64,000 nucleotides of DNA from Pokkaliibacter sp. MBI-7 (GTDB lineage: Bacteria; Pseudomonadota; Gammaproteobacteria; Pseudomonadales; Balneatricaceae). The notes below the pieces were generated by a model, which saw nothing but the letters and a program-made list of their open reading frames with translations, had not been told where the DNA came from and did no database searches. Positions 33,541 to 43,410 of this stretch are shown here, piece by piece (positions within the stretch are counted from its first letter, which is position 1; each line of letters opens with the position of its first letter). The stretch is taken from the NCBI RefSeq assembly GCF_029846635.1, contig NZ_JARVTG010000002.1:310001-374000 (forward strand). Direction: 5' to 3'. A program made the translations under genes and the position numbers.

Positions 33541-34017
33541 TCAGTACCTCTTTTCCGTGTTGCCGGTCGTTTTTTGTGGAATATCACGTATCACACTGAA
33601 TACAGTCTTTGGTTCGGGAATTGTTTGATTAATCCTGTAACAGGTCAAATCGAAAAAGCTGACTGAGTGATAAAGGCTATCTATCATGAATTGAAGTGAT
33701 TTGTTTTCTGATCGTTTTATTCTTCCGTAACCCTTGTTGATAGACGCCATCAATGATGCCGTCATTACTATTGATTGGACGGCTGCTCATTACCGGTCGT
33801 AGGCTATTAATACAGGCGATCCGTGAATCGATGCGACGTAAAAAGATACAGGCCTAATTGCTATTTGTCCTTTTAACAAGGCATTTGAATATGGCTGATT
33901 CCTCTTTATGTCTGGCCTCAATAATTTCCCTTTCCATAGAAATAGAGCCAATACGTTAATTTGATCTCAATTAAAATTGAGCTGAAACGTAAATGGCCTA
34001 ATCGCAGAGATATCAAT
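33541..34017. other. Divergent AT-rich region between moaA and the first ydeP-like gene
   Basis: About 477 bp, clearly more AT-rich than the flanking genes, without a supported coding frame. It must hold the promoters of both divergent units. No FNR or LysR palindrome could be pinned down by eye. Confidence 0.45.
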
Positions 34018-36345
34018 ATGAGTGAAAAAGGTCATATTCGTCCCTATGGTGGCCCGGCGGCAGGATGGGGCGCATTGAAAAGCGTTACCAAAAGCTGGTT
34101 AGGCAGTGAGAATGCCTTCAAGAACCTGAAGGCCATGCTCAAGACCAATCAGAGCAACGGCTTTGACTGCCCGGGCTGTGCCTGGGGAGAATCCAGTGAA
34201 AGTGCGCTGGTAAGGTTCTGTGAGAACGGCGCCAAAGCGGTGAACTGGGAGTCTACCGGGCGCTCCGTGGATCAGGCGTTTTTTGCCAGATACAGTGTCA
34301 GTGAACTGGCCCGGCAGACGGATTACTGGCTGGAGTATCAGGGGCGCCTGGCACAGCCGATGAAATATGACCGCACTACCGATCACTACGTCCCTGTCAG
34401 CTGGGATGAAGCTTTTACCCTGATCGCCGATCATCTGCATCGTCTGGAGTCACCTGATCAGGCCGAGTTTTACACCTCCGGTCGGGCCAGCAACGAGGCG
34501 GCCTTTCTTTATCAGCTATTTGTCCGTGCATACGGCACCAACAACTTCCCGGATTGCTCCAACATGTGCCATGAAGCCAGTGGTGTCAGCATGAAGGAAA
34601 CCCTCGGGGTGGGTAAGGGCACGGTGGTATTTCACGATCTGGAACTGGCCGATGCCATCTTTGTCATCGGTCAGAACCCGGGGACCAATCACCCGCGCAT
34701 GCTGGAGCCGCTGCGTGAGGCGGTCAAACGCGGTGCACAGGTGGTGTGTATCAATCCGCTGAAGGAACGGGGTCTTGAGCGCTTCCAGCATCCGCAGCAT
34801 CCGCTGGAAATGCTCAGCAATGGCTCTGAGCCCACCAGCAGTGCCTACTTTCGGCCTGCGCTGGGCGGGGATATGGCGATGTTCCGCGGCATGGCCAAGT
34901 TCCTGCTGAAGTGGGAGCGCGAAGCGGAGGTGACAGGGGCTCCTGCCGTGTTTGACCATGCCTTCATCAACCAGCACACCTCGGGGCTGCAGCCGTATCT
35001 GGCTGAGGTGGATGCCACAACCTGGGAGCATATAGAGGCACAGTCAGGGCTGACGCTGGCGGATATCGAGCTGGCTGCACGCATCTACTGTCGGGCCGAG
35101 CGTGTCATCATGTGCTGGGCGATGGGGCTGACACAGCACCGTCACTCCGTACCGACGATTCAGGAGGTGATCAACCTGCAGCTGTTGCGCGGCAATGTGG
35201 GTAAACCCGGAGCAGGTCTGTCGCCTGTGCGTGGCCACAGTAATGTGCAGGGTGATCGCACCATGGGCATTGATGAGCAGCCGCCCGCATGGCTGCTGGA
35301 TGCGATTGAGCAACGCTTTCGGTTCAGGGTGCCGCGTGCCCACGGACACAATGCCGTGCGGGCCATTCAGGCGATGGAAGAGGGGCGCGCCAGGGTATTT
35401 GTTGGTCTGGGTGGCAATTTTGCCCAGGCCACACCTGACACCCGACGTACCCACGATGCCCTGCGACAATGTGCCCTGACCGTCAATATTGCGACCAAAC
35501 TCAATCGTTCACATCTGGTGACCGGGCATGATTCGCTGATTCTGCCCTGTCTCGGGCGCACTGAGATCGATATGCAGGTGGAGGGTGTTCAGGGCATTAC
35601 CGTTGAAGACACGTTCAGCATGGTACATCTGTCCTTTGGTCAGCTGCCGCCCCATTCAGCCGAGCTGTGCTCCGAGCCTGCCATTATTGCCGGTATCGCC
35701 AAAGCCACACTGGGTAACCATCCGGTTGACTGGGACTGGCTGCTGGAAGACTACAACCGCATCCGTGACCTGATCGCTGATACCATTCCCGGATTTCAGG
35801 ACTTCAATCTTCGCCTGCAGAAGCCCGGCGGCTTCTATCTGGGAAACACCGCCGCGCAGCGTCTCTGGAAAACGGCCAGCGGCAAGGCGCAGTTTACCGC
35901 CACGACACTGCCCAGACAGCTGGTCAACGAGCGGGTGACGGAGCGGGGTGATCAGCCGGATCTGATTCTGCAAACCATGCGCTCTCATGATCAGTACAAC
36001 ACCACCCTGTACGGACTGGATGACCGTTATCGAGGCGTGTTTGGGCTGCGTGATGTGGTGTTTGTTAATGAGCAGGATATTCGGCGGCTGGGCTTTGCAC
36101 CGGGAGACAAGGTGGATCTGGTATCCCTGTGGGAAGACGGCAAGGAGCGGCGGGTAAGCGGGTTCCAGCTGGTAGCCTATGACATCCCTGAAGGGCAGGC
36201 GGCGGCCTACTATCCCGAAACCAATCCGCTGGTGCCGCTTGAGAGCTATGGTGACCGCACGTTCACGCCCACCTCGAAATTTGTCGCCATCAAGGTTGAA
36301 AAGGCTCAGCCCGGTAATCGGATTGCCACCGTCGCTGCAGGTTAG
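34018..36345 (+). CDS. ydeP: FdhF/YdeP family molybdopterin oxidoreductase, intact copy
   Basis: This 775-residue protein belongs to the DMSO-reductase superfamily group that includes E. coli YdeP (759 aa, acid-stress linked) and resembles formate dehydrogenase H. The N-terminal GFDCPGCAW (from about 55) is the family's cysteine segment, followed by FCENGAKAVNWES, EFYTSGRASNEAAFL (cofactor region), SNMCHE, GQNPGTNHPRML and a C-terminal MopB domain (RSHDQYNTTLYGLDDRYRG). Substrate is unknown; formate is only a possibility. Start 34018 is preferred over 33961 because family similarity begins there. Convergent with a frameshifted paralogue. Confidence 0.87.
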   Translation: MSEKGHIRPYGGPAAGWGALKSVTKSWLGSENAFKNLKAMLKTNQSNGFDCPGCAWGESSESALVRFCENGAKAVNWESTGRSVDQAFFARYSVSELARQTDYWLEYQGRLAQPMKYDRTTDHYVPVSWDEAFTLIADHLHRLESPDQAEFYTSGRASNEAAFLYQLFVRAYGTNNFPDCSNMCHEASGVSMKETLGVGKGTVVFHDLELADAIFVIGQNPGTNHPRMLEPLREAVKRGAQVVCINPLKERGLERFQHPQHPLEMLSNGSEPTSSAYFRPALGGDMAMFRGMAKFLLKWEREAEVTGAPAVFDHAFINQHTSGLQPYLAEVDATTWEHIEAQSGLTLADIELAARIYCRAERVIMCWAMGLTQHRHSVPTIQEVINLQLLRGNVGKPGAGLSPVRGHSNVQGDRTMGIDEQPPAWLLDAIEQRFRFRVPRAHGHNAVRAIQAMEEGRARVFVGLGGNFAQATPDTRRTHDALRQCALTVNIATKLNRSHLVTGHDSLILPCLGRTEIDMQVEGVQGITVEDTFSMVHLSFGQLPPHSAELCSEPAIIAGIAKATLGNHPVDWDWLLEDYNRIRDLIADTIPGFQDFNLRLQKPGGFYLGNTAAQRLWKTASGKAQFTATTLPRQLVNERVTERGDQPDLILQTMRSHDQYNTTLYGLDDRYRGVFGLRDVVFVNEQDIRRLGFAPGDKVDLVSLWEDGKERRVSGFQLVAYDIPEGQAAAYYPETNPLVPLESYGDRTFTPTSKFVAIKVEKAQPGNRIATVAAG

Positions 36346-36359
36346 TGCCGCGCCATGCA

Positions 36360-36395
36360 CCCCGGTACGGATCAGTGCCCATGGCGGTACCGGGG
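36360..36395. terminator. Hairpin between the two convergent ydeP-like genes
   Basis: CCCCGGTAC (36360-36368) pairs perfectly with GTACCGGGG (36387-36395) with an 18-nt loop. No T-run follows, so it is a weak candidate for a shared transcription end. Confidence 0.35.
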
Positions 36396-36426
36396 CAGGC
36401 TTGCTGGCGTTTACCTATGCATCCGG

Positions 36427-38710
36427 CTAATGGCTATGGCTGCCTGAACGCATAACCCTGACCGGGACCGATTTATACGACGGTGTGCCGCTGTCCTTGT
36501 CGATGTAATCCAGCGGTACCAGTCGATTGGCTTCCGGGTAGTAGGCTGCGACAGAGCCGGGCGCAATGTTGTACTCGATCACGGTAATTTTTTCGTAGCG
36601 CAGTTTCCGTCCGGGCGTCATGGTCTCGATGTCCACCAGATCACCATGTGCCAGTCCACGGGCAGTCAGGTCGTCCTGATGCATGAACAGCACATCCCGC
36701 CGGCCAAAGACACCGCGATAGCGATCATCCAGCGCATAAATGGTGGTGTTGTACTGATCATGGCTGCGGATGGTCACCAGCCTGAGCACGTCATCCCCGT
36801 CTACCACCGCATCTTCATGCAAACCCTCGAACACATAGAACTCCGCCTTGCCGGAGGGCGTTCGCCACTGTCGCTCGGCCGCGGGCAATGGCATACGGAA
36901 GCCGCCTGGCGTACGAATGCGTTCGTTGTAGCGCTCAAAACCCGGAATCGTCTGCTCTATAAGATCGCGGATACGGTCGTAATCAGCTACCAGTGCCAGC
37001 CAGGGAATGTGTGACTGGGGCAGGGTGGCAAAGGCTACACCGGCGACAATGGCGGGCTCTGAACGCAGATGCTCCGAGGCAGGGCTGAGCTTGCCGGCCG
37101 AGGCGTGCACCATGGACATGGAGTCCTCAACGGTGACTGCCTGAGGGCCGCTTTCCTGCACATCCAGCTCGGTGCGGCCCAGACATGGCAGCAGATAAGA
37201 CTGTCTGGCGACCAGCAGGTGAGAGCGATTGAGTTTGGTGCCGATGTGGACGCTCAGCTCCAGTTGCCTCATGGCAGGAAAGCACTGGCCGGGGTCAGGC
37301 AGGGCAACGACAAAGTTGCCACCAAGGCACAGCAGGGCTTTGGCCGAGCCATCGATGATGGCCTGCATGGCGCGCACAGCATCATGGCCATGTTGGGCTG
37401 GTGGGGTAAAACCAAAGGTCTCTTCCAGCTGCTGCAGAAAGGCGGTGGAAGGCTGTTCGGTAATCCCGACGGCACGGTTGCCCTGCACATTGGAATGACC
37501 ACGCAGCGGGCAGATACCGGCACCGGGTTTACCGATGTTGCCGCGCATCAGCAGCAGGTCACAGATCAGCCTGACGTTGGCAGTGCCCTCGTTGTGCTGA
37601 GTGATGCCCATGCCATAGGTAACGATGGTGGCCTTGGATCTGGCATACGCGGCCGCCACCTTTTCCAGATCACTGCGTGCCAGTCCGCTGACCTGCTCAA
37701 TATCAGCCCATTCACAGGCCTGCAGATCCGCTTTCAGCGCGGCATATCCCTGGGTGTGGCTGGCAATGAAATCGTGATCAATGACCTGCCCATAGCGCTC
37801 CTCCAGTGCCAGCAGGCCTTTCATGATGCCTTTCAGGGCCGCTGCGTCGCCACCTGCTTTCACCTGAAAGTAGCAGGAGGCAATCGGGGTGGAGCCATAA
37901 GTGGCCATCTCGATCATATTCTGTGGATCGGCAAAGCGTTCGAGGGCACGTTCTTTCAGCGGGTTAAACACCATGATGGGCACTTTGCGCCGCGACGCTT
38001 CATGCAGGGTGCCCATCATTCGCGGATGGTTGGTGCCGGGGTTGTGCCCGATACAGATGATCATCTCGCACTGCTCGAAATCCGCCAGCGACACGGTCCC
38101 CTTGCCAATACCAATGCTGCGCGGCAGGCCCACACTGGTGGGCTCGTGGCACATGTTGGAGCAGTCGGGGAAGTTATTGGTGCCGTAGGCTCGGGCAAAC
38201 AGCTGATAGAGATAGGCCGCCTCGTTGGAGGCCCGGCCAGAGGTATAAAATTCCACCGAGTCAGGTGCCAGACTGCGCAGGGTTTTGCCGATACCCGCAA
38301 AGGCATCCACCCAGCTGATGGGCTGATGGGTATCGGAGGCACGGTCATAGATCATCGGATGGGTTAATCGCCCGAGGTCTTCCAGCTCATAGTCGGAGCG
38401 ATTCAGCAGGGTGGCGACAGGATGACGGGCGAAATAGTCCGGCGGGACACGTTTGGAGGTGGCTTCCCAGGTAACGGCTTTGGCGCCGTTCTCACAGAAC
38501 TGGAAGGTGGATTTGTGCTCTTTATCCGGCCAGGCGCAACCCGGGCAGTCAAAGCCATCCGGCTGGTTGGTTGGTACGTAACAGGGTCAGCGGCGCCTTG
38601 AAGGTGTCCATCTGCTGTCTGACCGCATTGGCTGTGGCTTTCAGTGCGCCCCAGCCTCCGGCGGGAGCATCGTATTTCCTCGCGCCTGCGACTTTGCGTC
38701 GGCTGGCCAT
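36427..38710 (-). pseudogene. ydeP: FdhF/YdeP family molybdopterin oxidoreductase, frameshifted copy
   Basis: The gene starts at ATG 38710 (GAGGAGG upstream) and reads MASRRKVAGARKYDAPAGGW until residue 49, then meets TGA at 38551-38549. In the other frame, sequence continues as DGFDCPGCAWPDKEH and runs intact to 36427. Removing one copy of a 4-bp duplication (GGTTGGTTGGT, 38565-38575) restores a 759-residue protein, exactly the length of E. coli YdeP. The intact paralogue has LKTNQSNGFDCPGC at this spot. The 642-residue part from 38355 lacks the cysteine segment. It could be a pseudogene, slippage variant or assembly error. Confidence 0.87.
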
Positions 38711-38875
38711 GGTAGCCTCCTCGGATAGTGGATTGTTATTGATGGGGTTACTCGTGACGTCCGTGGTTTAACGATTAGTCTTGGTACCACCCATACAGAA
38801 AACCAGACCGGAGGGCGAAGAATCTGTTAGCGGGAGAGGTTGCGTTCTGCGTCGCCATCGACGTATGGCCAGTGA

Positions 38876-39835
38876 TCAGGGGCTCAAAGAGGGCTGCGGA
38901 GGGCGGGCACGCTGACGCAGCAGGCTCAGAAAGATATCCAGCTCGCGGCTGAGTGGTTCATCATCGCGCATCAGAATGCCAAAGGGTTCAAGGTGTGCGT
39001 CTACCGCAATAGGGAGCTCGCGGATCAGCCCCATCCGCAGATAGTCAACCAGTACCGACTCCGACAGGATCATCACCGCATCGGTAATCTGGATCAGTTG
39101 CAGCATGGCAAATACCGAGCTGCATTCGGTCACGTCTGTGGGCGTTGGCAGATCCAGTCGCCGCAGGTACTGCTCTATCGCATACCGGGCCGGGCTGCTG
39201 ACAGGCTGCAGAATCCATGGCCAGTTGTTGACCACGTCGGCCATGTCCAGCTCGGGCTGTTGCAGCAAAGGATGAGCACTGTGGACGACGGCAATCAGTT
39301 TTTCATTACTGAGCGGTTCAAAGCTGAAGTGTGAACGGCTGCCGAGAAGGCTTCTTCTGCCGATGGCAACATCGATTTTTCCCAGCTCCAGTTGCTCAAT
39401 CAGCTGATCACTGGTGTCGCCGCTGATGGTGATATGCAGCCGGGGCCTGAGCCGCTTGATCTCTGCAATGGTTTCAATCACCAGACTGGGAGCGGCTCCC
39501 ATGATGGTGCCGATGGTAAGGTGGCCAAACCCGCCTTTCTGGAAGCGGACAATATCTTCTGAGCAGCGCTCAAGGCCATTCAGGGCTGTCTGCGCAAAGC
39601 GGATGATTTCAAGACCAATGGCGGTGGGGCGCATCCCGCGGTTGAAGCGTTCAAACAGTTCACAGTCAAAAGCGGCCTCGATTTCCTGCAGCATGCGTGT
39701 CGCCGCGGGCTGAGAGACGTTCAGTGCTTCGCTGGCGCGGTGCATGTTCAGGCTGTTTCCCAGCGTTACCAGCATGACGAGATGTTTATACCTCAGCCTG
39801 TTACAAAGCACATTTAACAGATGGCTGCTCAGCAT
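38876..39835 (-). CDS. LysR family regulator of the L-rhamnonate cluster (GbpR-like)
   Basis: This 319-residue LysR-type regulator has its HTH at about residues 15-75 (LVMLVTLGNSLNMHRASEAL, VSQPAATRMLQEIEAAF) and an effector domain with FLERF and IGTIMGAAPSLV. It resembles the GbpR/PcaQ type that controls sugar and aromatic catabolism. Start 39835 has AGGAGA. It is divergent from the rhamnonate transporter gene with 119 bp between, the usual arrangement for a LysR activator and its target operon. Confidence 0.88.
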   Translation of the reverse strand: MLSSHLLNVLCNRLRYKHLVMLVTLGNSLNMHRASEALNVSQPAATRMLQEIEAAFDCELFERFNRGMRPTAIGLEIIRFAQTALNGLERCSEDIVRFQKGGFGHLTIGTIMGAAPSLVIETIAEIKRLRPRLHITISGDTSDQLIEQLELGKIDVAIGRRSLLGSRSHFSFEPLSNEKLIAVVHSAHPLLQQPELDMADVVNNWPWILQPVSSPARYAIEQYLRRLDLPTPTDVTECSSVFAMLQLIQITDAVMILSESVLVDYLRMGLIRELPIAVDAHLEPFGILMRDDEPLSRELDIFLSLLRQRARPPQPSLSP

Positions 39836-39954
39836 ATTCGCGTCTCCTGAAATACCTTTTTGTTATCGGTTTTAAGTAAATCCGGATTAGACGTGAATCA
39901 CAACAAGTTCTTAAAGTGACACTGCCTTAACAACAAAAATAAATGGAAAGTGAA

Positions 39955-41259
39955 ATGAAAAACCTACCTGACATTGTCGTTAAAAAAGTCGCCTGGCGAC
40001 TCCTGCCATTCTTATTGCTCATGTATGTCATGGCCTTTCTCGACAGGGCCAATGTGGGCTTTGCCAAAGCCGCCTTTCAGGCTGATACCGGCCTTTCAAA
40101 TGCCGCTTATGCCTTTGGTGCAGGCATATTCTTTATTGGATATGCGCTGCTGGAAGTACCCAGCAATCTGATTATGCAGCGCGTGGGGGCCAAACTTTGG
40201 ATGTGCCGAATTATGGTGACCTGGGGTTTGGTATCTGCCGCGATGATGTTTGCGCAGGGTGAAACCTCATTTTATGTATTGCGTTTTTTCCTGGGAGTGG
40301 CAGAAGCCGGTTTCTTTCCGGGCGTGATTCTTTATCTGACTTACTGGTTCCCCTCGAATAACCGCGCCAAGGCGATGGGATTCTTTTATTTCGGTGCGCC
40401 AATTGCCTTTATTTTTGGTGGCCCGTTATCAGGTTTCCTGTTGGAACTACATGGCATCGCTGACCTGAAAGGCTGGCAATGGCTGTTTCTGATTGAAGGT
40501 TTGCTGGCTTCGCTGGTGGGTATCTGGGCCTATTTCTACCTCGATAATCGCCCGGCCGATGCCAAATGGTTGTCAAATGATGAGCGAGCGTGGCTGCAAA
40601 AAGTTCTCGACGATGAAAACAAGGACAAACTGGGCCATCACTCCGGCAGTTTGCGTGTCGCGCTGGCCAATCCCAGAACACTGCACCTGGCCATCATTTA
40701 TATGCTGATCCAATGCAGCGTTTACGGCGTGGTGTTCTACCTGCCAACCCAGGTAGCCAATCTGGTAGGCCGTGAAGTAGGCCTGGTGGTGGGGTTGTTT
40801 ACTGCCATTCCGTGGATATGTGCGCTGGTCGCGGCCTATTTCATTCCTTCTCTTTCTGATCGCCTGGGTGAGCGCCGCAAGACTGCTGCCATGACCATTC
40901 TGATGTCAGGTGCAGGCATTGCGCTGTCTGTCGCGCTTTCTAACCCGACGCTGGCCTTTATCGCCCTGTGTTTTGCCGCAGCAGGATTTATCGCTGTGCA
41001 GCCGGTGTTCTGGACATTCCCATCAGCTTATCTAACCGGGACTGCCGCAGCAGGTGGTATTGCACTGATCAATACCTTCGGTGCCATCGGCGGATTCATC
41101 GCGCCGAATATCAAACGCTGGGCCGAGGCTACTTATCAGTCACCTTCAGCAGGTTTATACATCCTCGCTGCATTGACCGTCGTAGCTGCTGTTTTACTTC
41201 TGACTGTTCGCCAGAGAAACCAGCCTTTTCTTAATCAACCATCGACGCACCTGTCATAA
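39955..41259 (+). CDS. rhmT: MFS transporter, probable L-rhamnonate uptake (RhmT-like)
   Basis: This 434-residue, 12-TM transporter belongs to the anion:cation symporter family (YfaV/ExuT type). Motifs are MAFLDRANVGFAKAAF (TM1 end), GVAEAGFFPGVILYL and FWTFPSAYLTGTAAAGGIALIN. ATG 39955 is chosen over 39943 as GGAAAG lies at the right distance. It is first in the operon with dehydratase, aldolase and aldehyde dehydrogenase genes, so its substrate is most likely L-rhamnonate. Only context, not sequence alone, shows the substrate. Confidence 0.85.
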   Translation: MKNLPDIVVKKVAWRLLPFLLLMYVMAFLDRANVGFAKAAFQADTGLSNAAYAFGAGIFFIGYALLEVPSNLIMQRVGAKLWMCRIMVTWGLVSAAMMFAQGETSFYVLRFFLGVAEAGFFPGVILYLTYWFPSNNRAKAMGFFYFGAPIAFIFGGPLSGFLLELHGIADLKGWQWLFLIEGLLASLVGIWAYFYLDNRPADAKWLSNDERAWLQKVLDDENKDKLGHHSGSLRVALANPRTLHLAIIYMLIQCSVYGVVFYLPTQVANLVGREVGLVVGLFTAIPWICALVAAYFIPSLSDRLGERRKTAAMTILMSGAGIALSVALSNPTLAFIALCFAAAGFIAVQPVFWTFPSAYLTGTAAAGGIALINTFGAIGGFIAPNIKRWAEATYQSPSAGLYILAALTVVAAVLLLTVRQRNQPFLNQPSTHLS

Positions 41260-41279
41260 CGTTTAAAGAGATTGTCACT

Positions 41280-42464
41280 ATGAATATGCCTGTTATTAAA
41301 AGCGTCAAAGCCTATGTGGTCAGAGGTGGTGGTGCCGATTATCACGATCAGGGAAATGATCACTGGATTGACGACCATATATCGACCCCGATGAGTAAAT
41401 ATCCGCAATTCAAACAAAGCAGGAAAAGTTTCGGCATTAACGTGCTGGGGACACTGGTAGTCGAAATAGAGGCGAGTAATGGTGACGTGGGCATTGGCGT
41501 TACTACAGCAGGCGAAATCGGTGCCTATATCGTCGAAAAGCATCTGGCCCGATTTCTGGAGGGCGCACGGGTCACCGATATCGAACGGATCTGGGACCAG
41601 ATGTACAACGCCACGCTGTATTACGGCCGCAAGGGCGTAGTGCTGAATACCATATCGGGTGTTGATCTGGCGTTATGGGATCTGCTGGGGCAAGTGCGTA
41701 AAGAGCCGGTGCATCAGCTGCTTGGCGGTGCCGTGCGCGAGCAGATGCCTTTCTATGCCACCGGGGCGCGCCCTGATCTGGCCAGGGAGATGGGCTTCAT
41801 TGGTGGCAAGATGCCCCTGCAGTACGGCCCGTCGGATGGCGAAGAGGGCATGCGCAAGAATCTGGAAAAGATTCGGACCATGCGTGAGCGGGTGGGTGAT
41901 GATTTCTGGCTGATGCTGGACTGCTGGATGAGTCTGGACGTCAACTACGCGACCCGGCTGGCGCAACAGGCCTGGCAGTACGGGCTGAAGTGGATCGAAG
42001 AAGCACTGCCGCCTGATGATTACTGGGGCTATGCCGAGTTACGCAAGCAAGTACCGCAAGGCATGCTGGTGACGACAGGAGAGCATGAGGCGACGCGCTG
42101 GGGCTTCCGGATGCTGATGGAGATGCAGTGCTGCGACATCATTCAGCCTGATGTGGGGTGGTGCGGTGGCCTCACCGAGCTGATCAAGATTTCTGCGCTG
42201 GCCGATGCCCATAACAAGCTGGTGGTGCCGCACGGTTCGTCCGTCTACAGCTACCACTTCGTCTTTACCCGCCATAACAGTCCCTTTGCTGAGTTTCTGA
42301 TGATGGATGCGGCAGCCGAGAAGGTGGTGCCCATGTTCACGCCGCTGTTGCTGGATGAGCCGGTACCCGTCAATGGCCGCCTGTCCATCAGCGTATTGGA
42401 TAAGCCCGGATTTGGCGTGCGTCTGAATCCTGAGTGCCAGCTGCATCGCCCATTTGAACGTTGA
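41280..42464 (+). CDS. rhmD: L-rhamnonate dehydratase
   Basis: RhmD of the enolase superfamily converts L-rhamnonate to 2-keto-3-deoxy-L-rhamnonate. The 394-residue protein is close to E. coli RhmD (YfaW): GADYHDQGNDHWIDDHISTP at the substrate loop (20 residues), SFGINVLGTLVVEIEA, FYATGARPDLAREMGFIGGK, and the Mg ligands in MLDCWMS (Asp), WIEEALPP (Glu) and GEHEAT (Glu). The catalytic His is in VVPHGSSVYSYH. It lies 20 bp after the transporter gene. Confidence 0.94.
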   Translation: MNMPVIKSVKAYVVRGGGADYHDQGNDHWIDDHISTPMSKYPQFKQSRKSFGINVLGTLVVEIEASNGDVGIGVTTAGEIGAYIVEKHLARFLEGARVTDIERIWDQMYNATLYYGRKGVVLNTISGVDLALWDLLGQVRKEPVHQLLGGAVREQMPFYATGARPDLAREMGFIGGKMPLQYGPSDGEEGMRKNLEKIRTMRERVGDDFWLMLDCWMSLDVNYATRLAQQAWQYGLKWIEEALPPDDYWGYAELRKQVPQGMLVTTGEHEATRWGFRMLMEMQCCDIIQPDVGWCGGLTELIKISALADAHNKLVVPHGSSVYSYHFVFTRHNSPFAEFLMMDAAAEKVVPMFTPLLLDEPVPVNGRLSISVLDKPGFGVRLNPECQLHRPFER

Positions 42465-42493
42465 TCGCGAACTGCCTTAGGGAGATGACTGAC

Positions 42494-43312
42494 ATGCTTA
42501 ATCCAACCAACACATTCAAAGCCGCTTTGTACAGCCAAAGCCCGGAAGCCCTGTACGGCATCTGGGCGGGATTCGCCGGCAGTTACGGTACAGAAATCGT
42601 GGCTACGGTGGGCTATGACTGGATGCTGATTGACGGCGAACATGCCCCGAATACCGTGCCCTCCATTCTGAACCAGCTGCAGGCCGTCGCCCCCTATGAC
42701 TGTCAGCCTGTCGTCAGAGCCGTCAATAGTGATACGGCGCTGATCAAGCAGCTGCTAGATGTAGGGGCGCAGACTCTGATGATTCCAATGGTTGAAAGTG
42801 CCGAACAGGCCAGACAGCTGGTGCAGGCGATGCGCTATCCACCCTATGGTATTCGCGGTGTAGGAGGTGGTCTGACACGCGCAACACGCTGGGACGGAGT
42901 GGAAAATTATCTGCAGACTGCGCATCAGTCGCTGTGTCTGATCGTGCAGATTGAATCCTGCAAAGGTGTTGAGAATGCCGCTGAAATTGCTGCTGTGGAA
43001 GGCGTGGATGCGGTTTTCGTTGGCCCTGCAGACCTGTCTGTCAGCATGGGGTATCCCGGCAATCCGAATCATCCTGATGTGCAGAACAGTATTCGTCGCA
43101 CCCTTGAAGCGACACATAACGCAGGCAAGGCCTCGGGCATTCTTGCGCCGCGCAGGGAAGACGCCTTGCGCTACCGGGACTGGGGTTGCCGGTTTATTGC
43201 CGTGGCTATTGATATCAGTCTGCTCCGGCAGGCGGCTGTCAGCACGCTGGCTGGCTATCGCTCAGACACGGTAGAGGCGCTGGGTACGCCCTCAGGTGTC
43301 ACGACGTACTGA
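42494..43312 (+). CDS. rhmA: 2-keto-3-deoxy-L-rhamnonate aldolase
   Basis: RhmA is a class II metal-dependent aldolase of the HpcH/HpaI family that splits 2-keto-3-deoxy-L-rhamnonate into pyruvate and L-lactaldehyde. The 272-residue product shows DWMLIDGEHAPN (base and metal region), PYGIRGVGGGLTRATRW, QIES, and DAVFVGPADLSVSMG with the metal-binding Asp. The start at 42494 has GGGAG upstream; earlier starts overlap the rhmD stop. It lies 29 bp after rhmD. Confidence 0.92.
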   Translation: MLNPTNTFKAALYSQSPEALYGIWAGFAGSYGTEIVATVGYDWMLIDGEHAPNTVPSILNQLQAVAPYDCQPVVRAVNSDTALIKQLLDVGAQTLMIPMVESAEQARQLVQAMRYPPYGIRGVGGGLTRATRWDGVENYLQTAHQSLCLIVQIESCKGVENAAEIAAVEGVDAVFVGPADLSVSMGYPGNPNHPDVQNSIRRTLEATHNAGKASGILAPRREDALRYRDWGCRFIAVAIDISLLRQAAVSTLAGYRSDTVEALGTPSGVTTY

Positions 43313-43410
43313 GCTTTGTATTGCGTGAGTTACCCGCCCCTGACCTGGTGTGGTCAGGGGACATAACAATAAAGCGAAAGAGGGGTGTCCCCTCTGTGGA
43401 GTGACCCATC

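Noticed and set aside
37069..38367. Long plus-strand open frame (432 codons) opposite the second ydeP-like gene
   Set aside because: Antisense shadow of a well-recognised protein family; no independent coding evidence.
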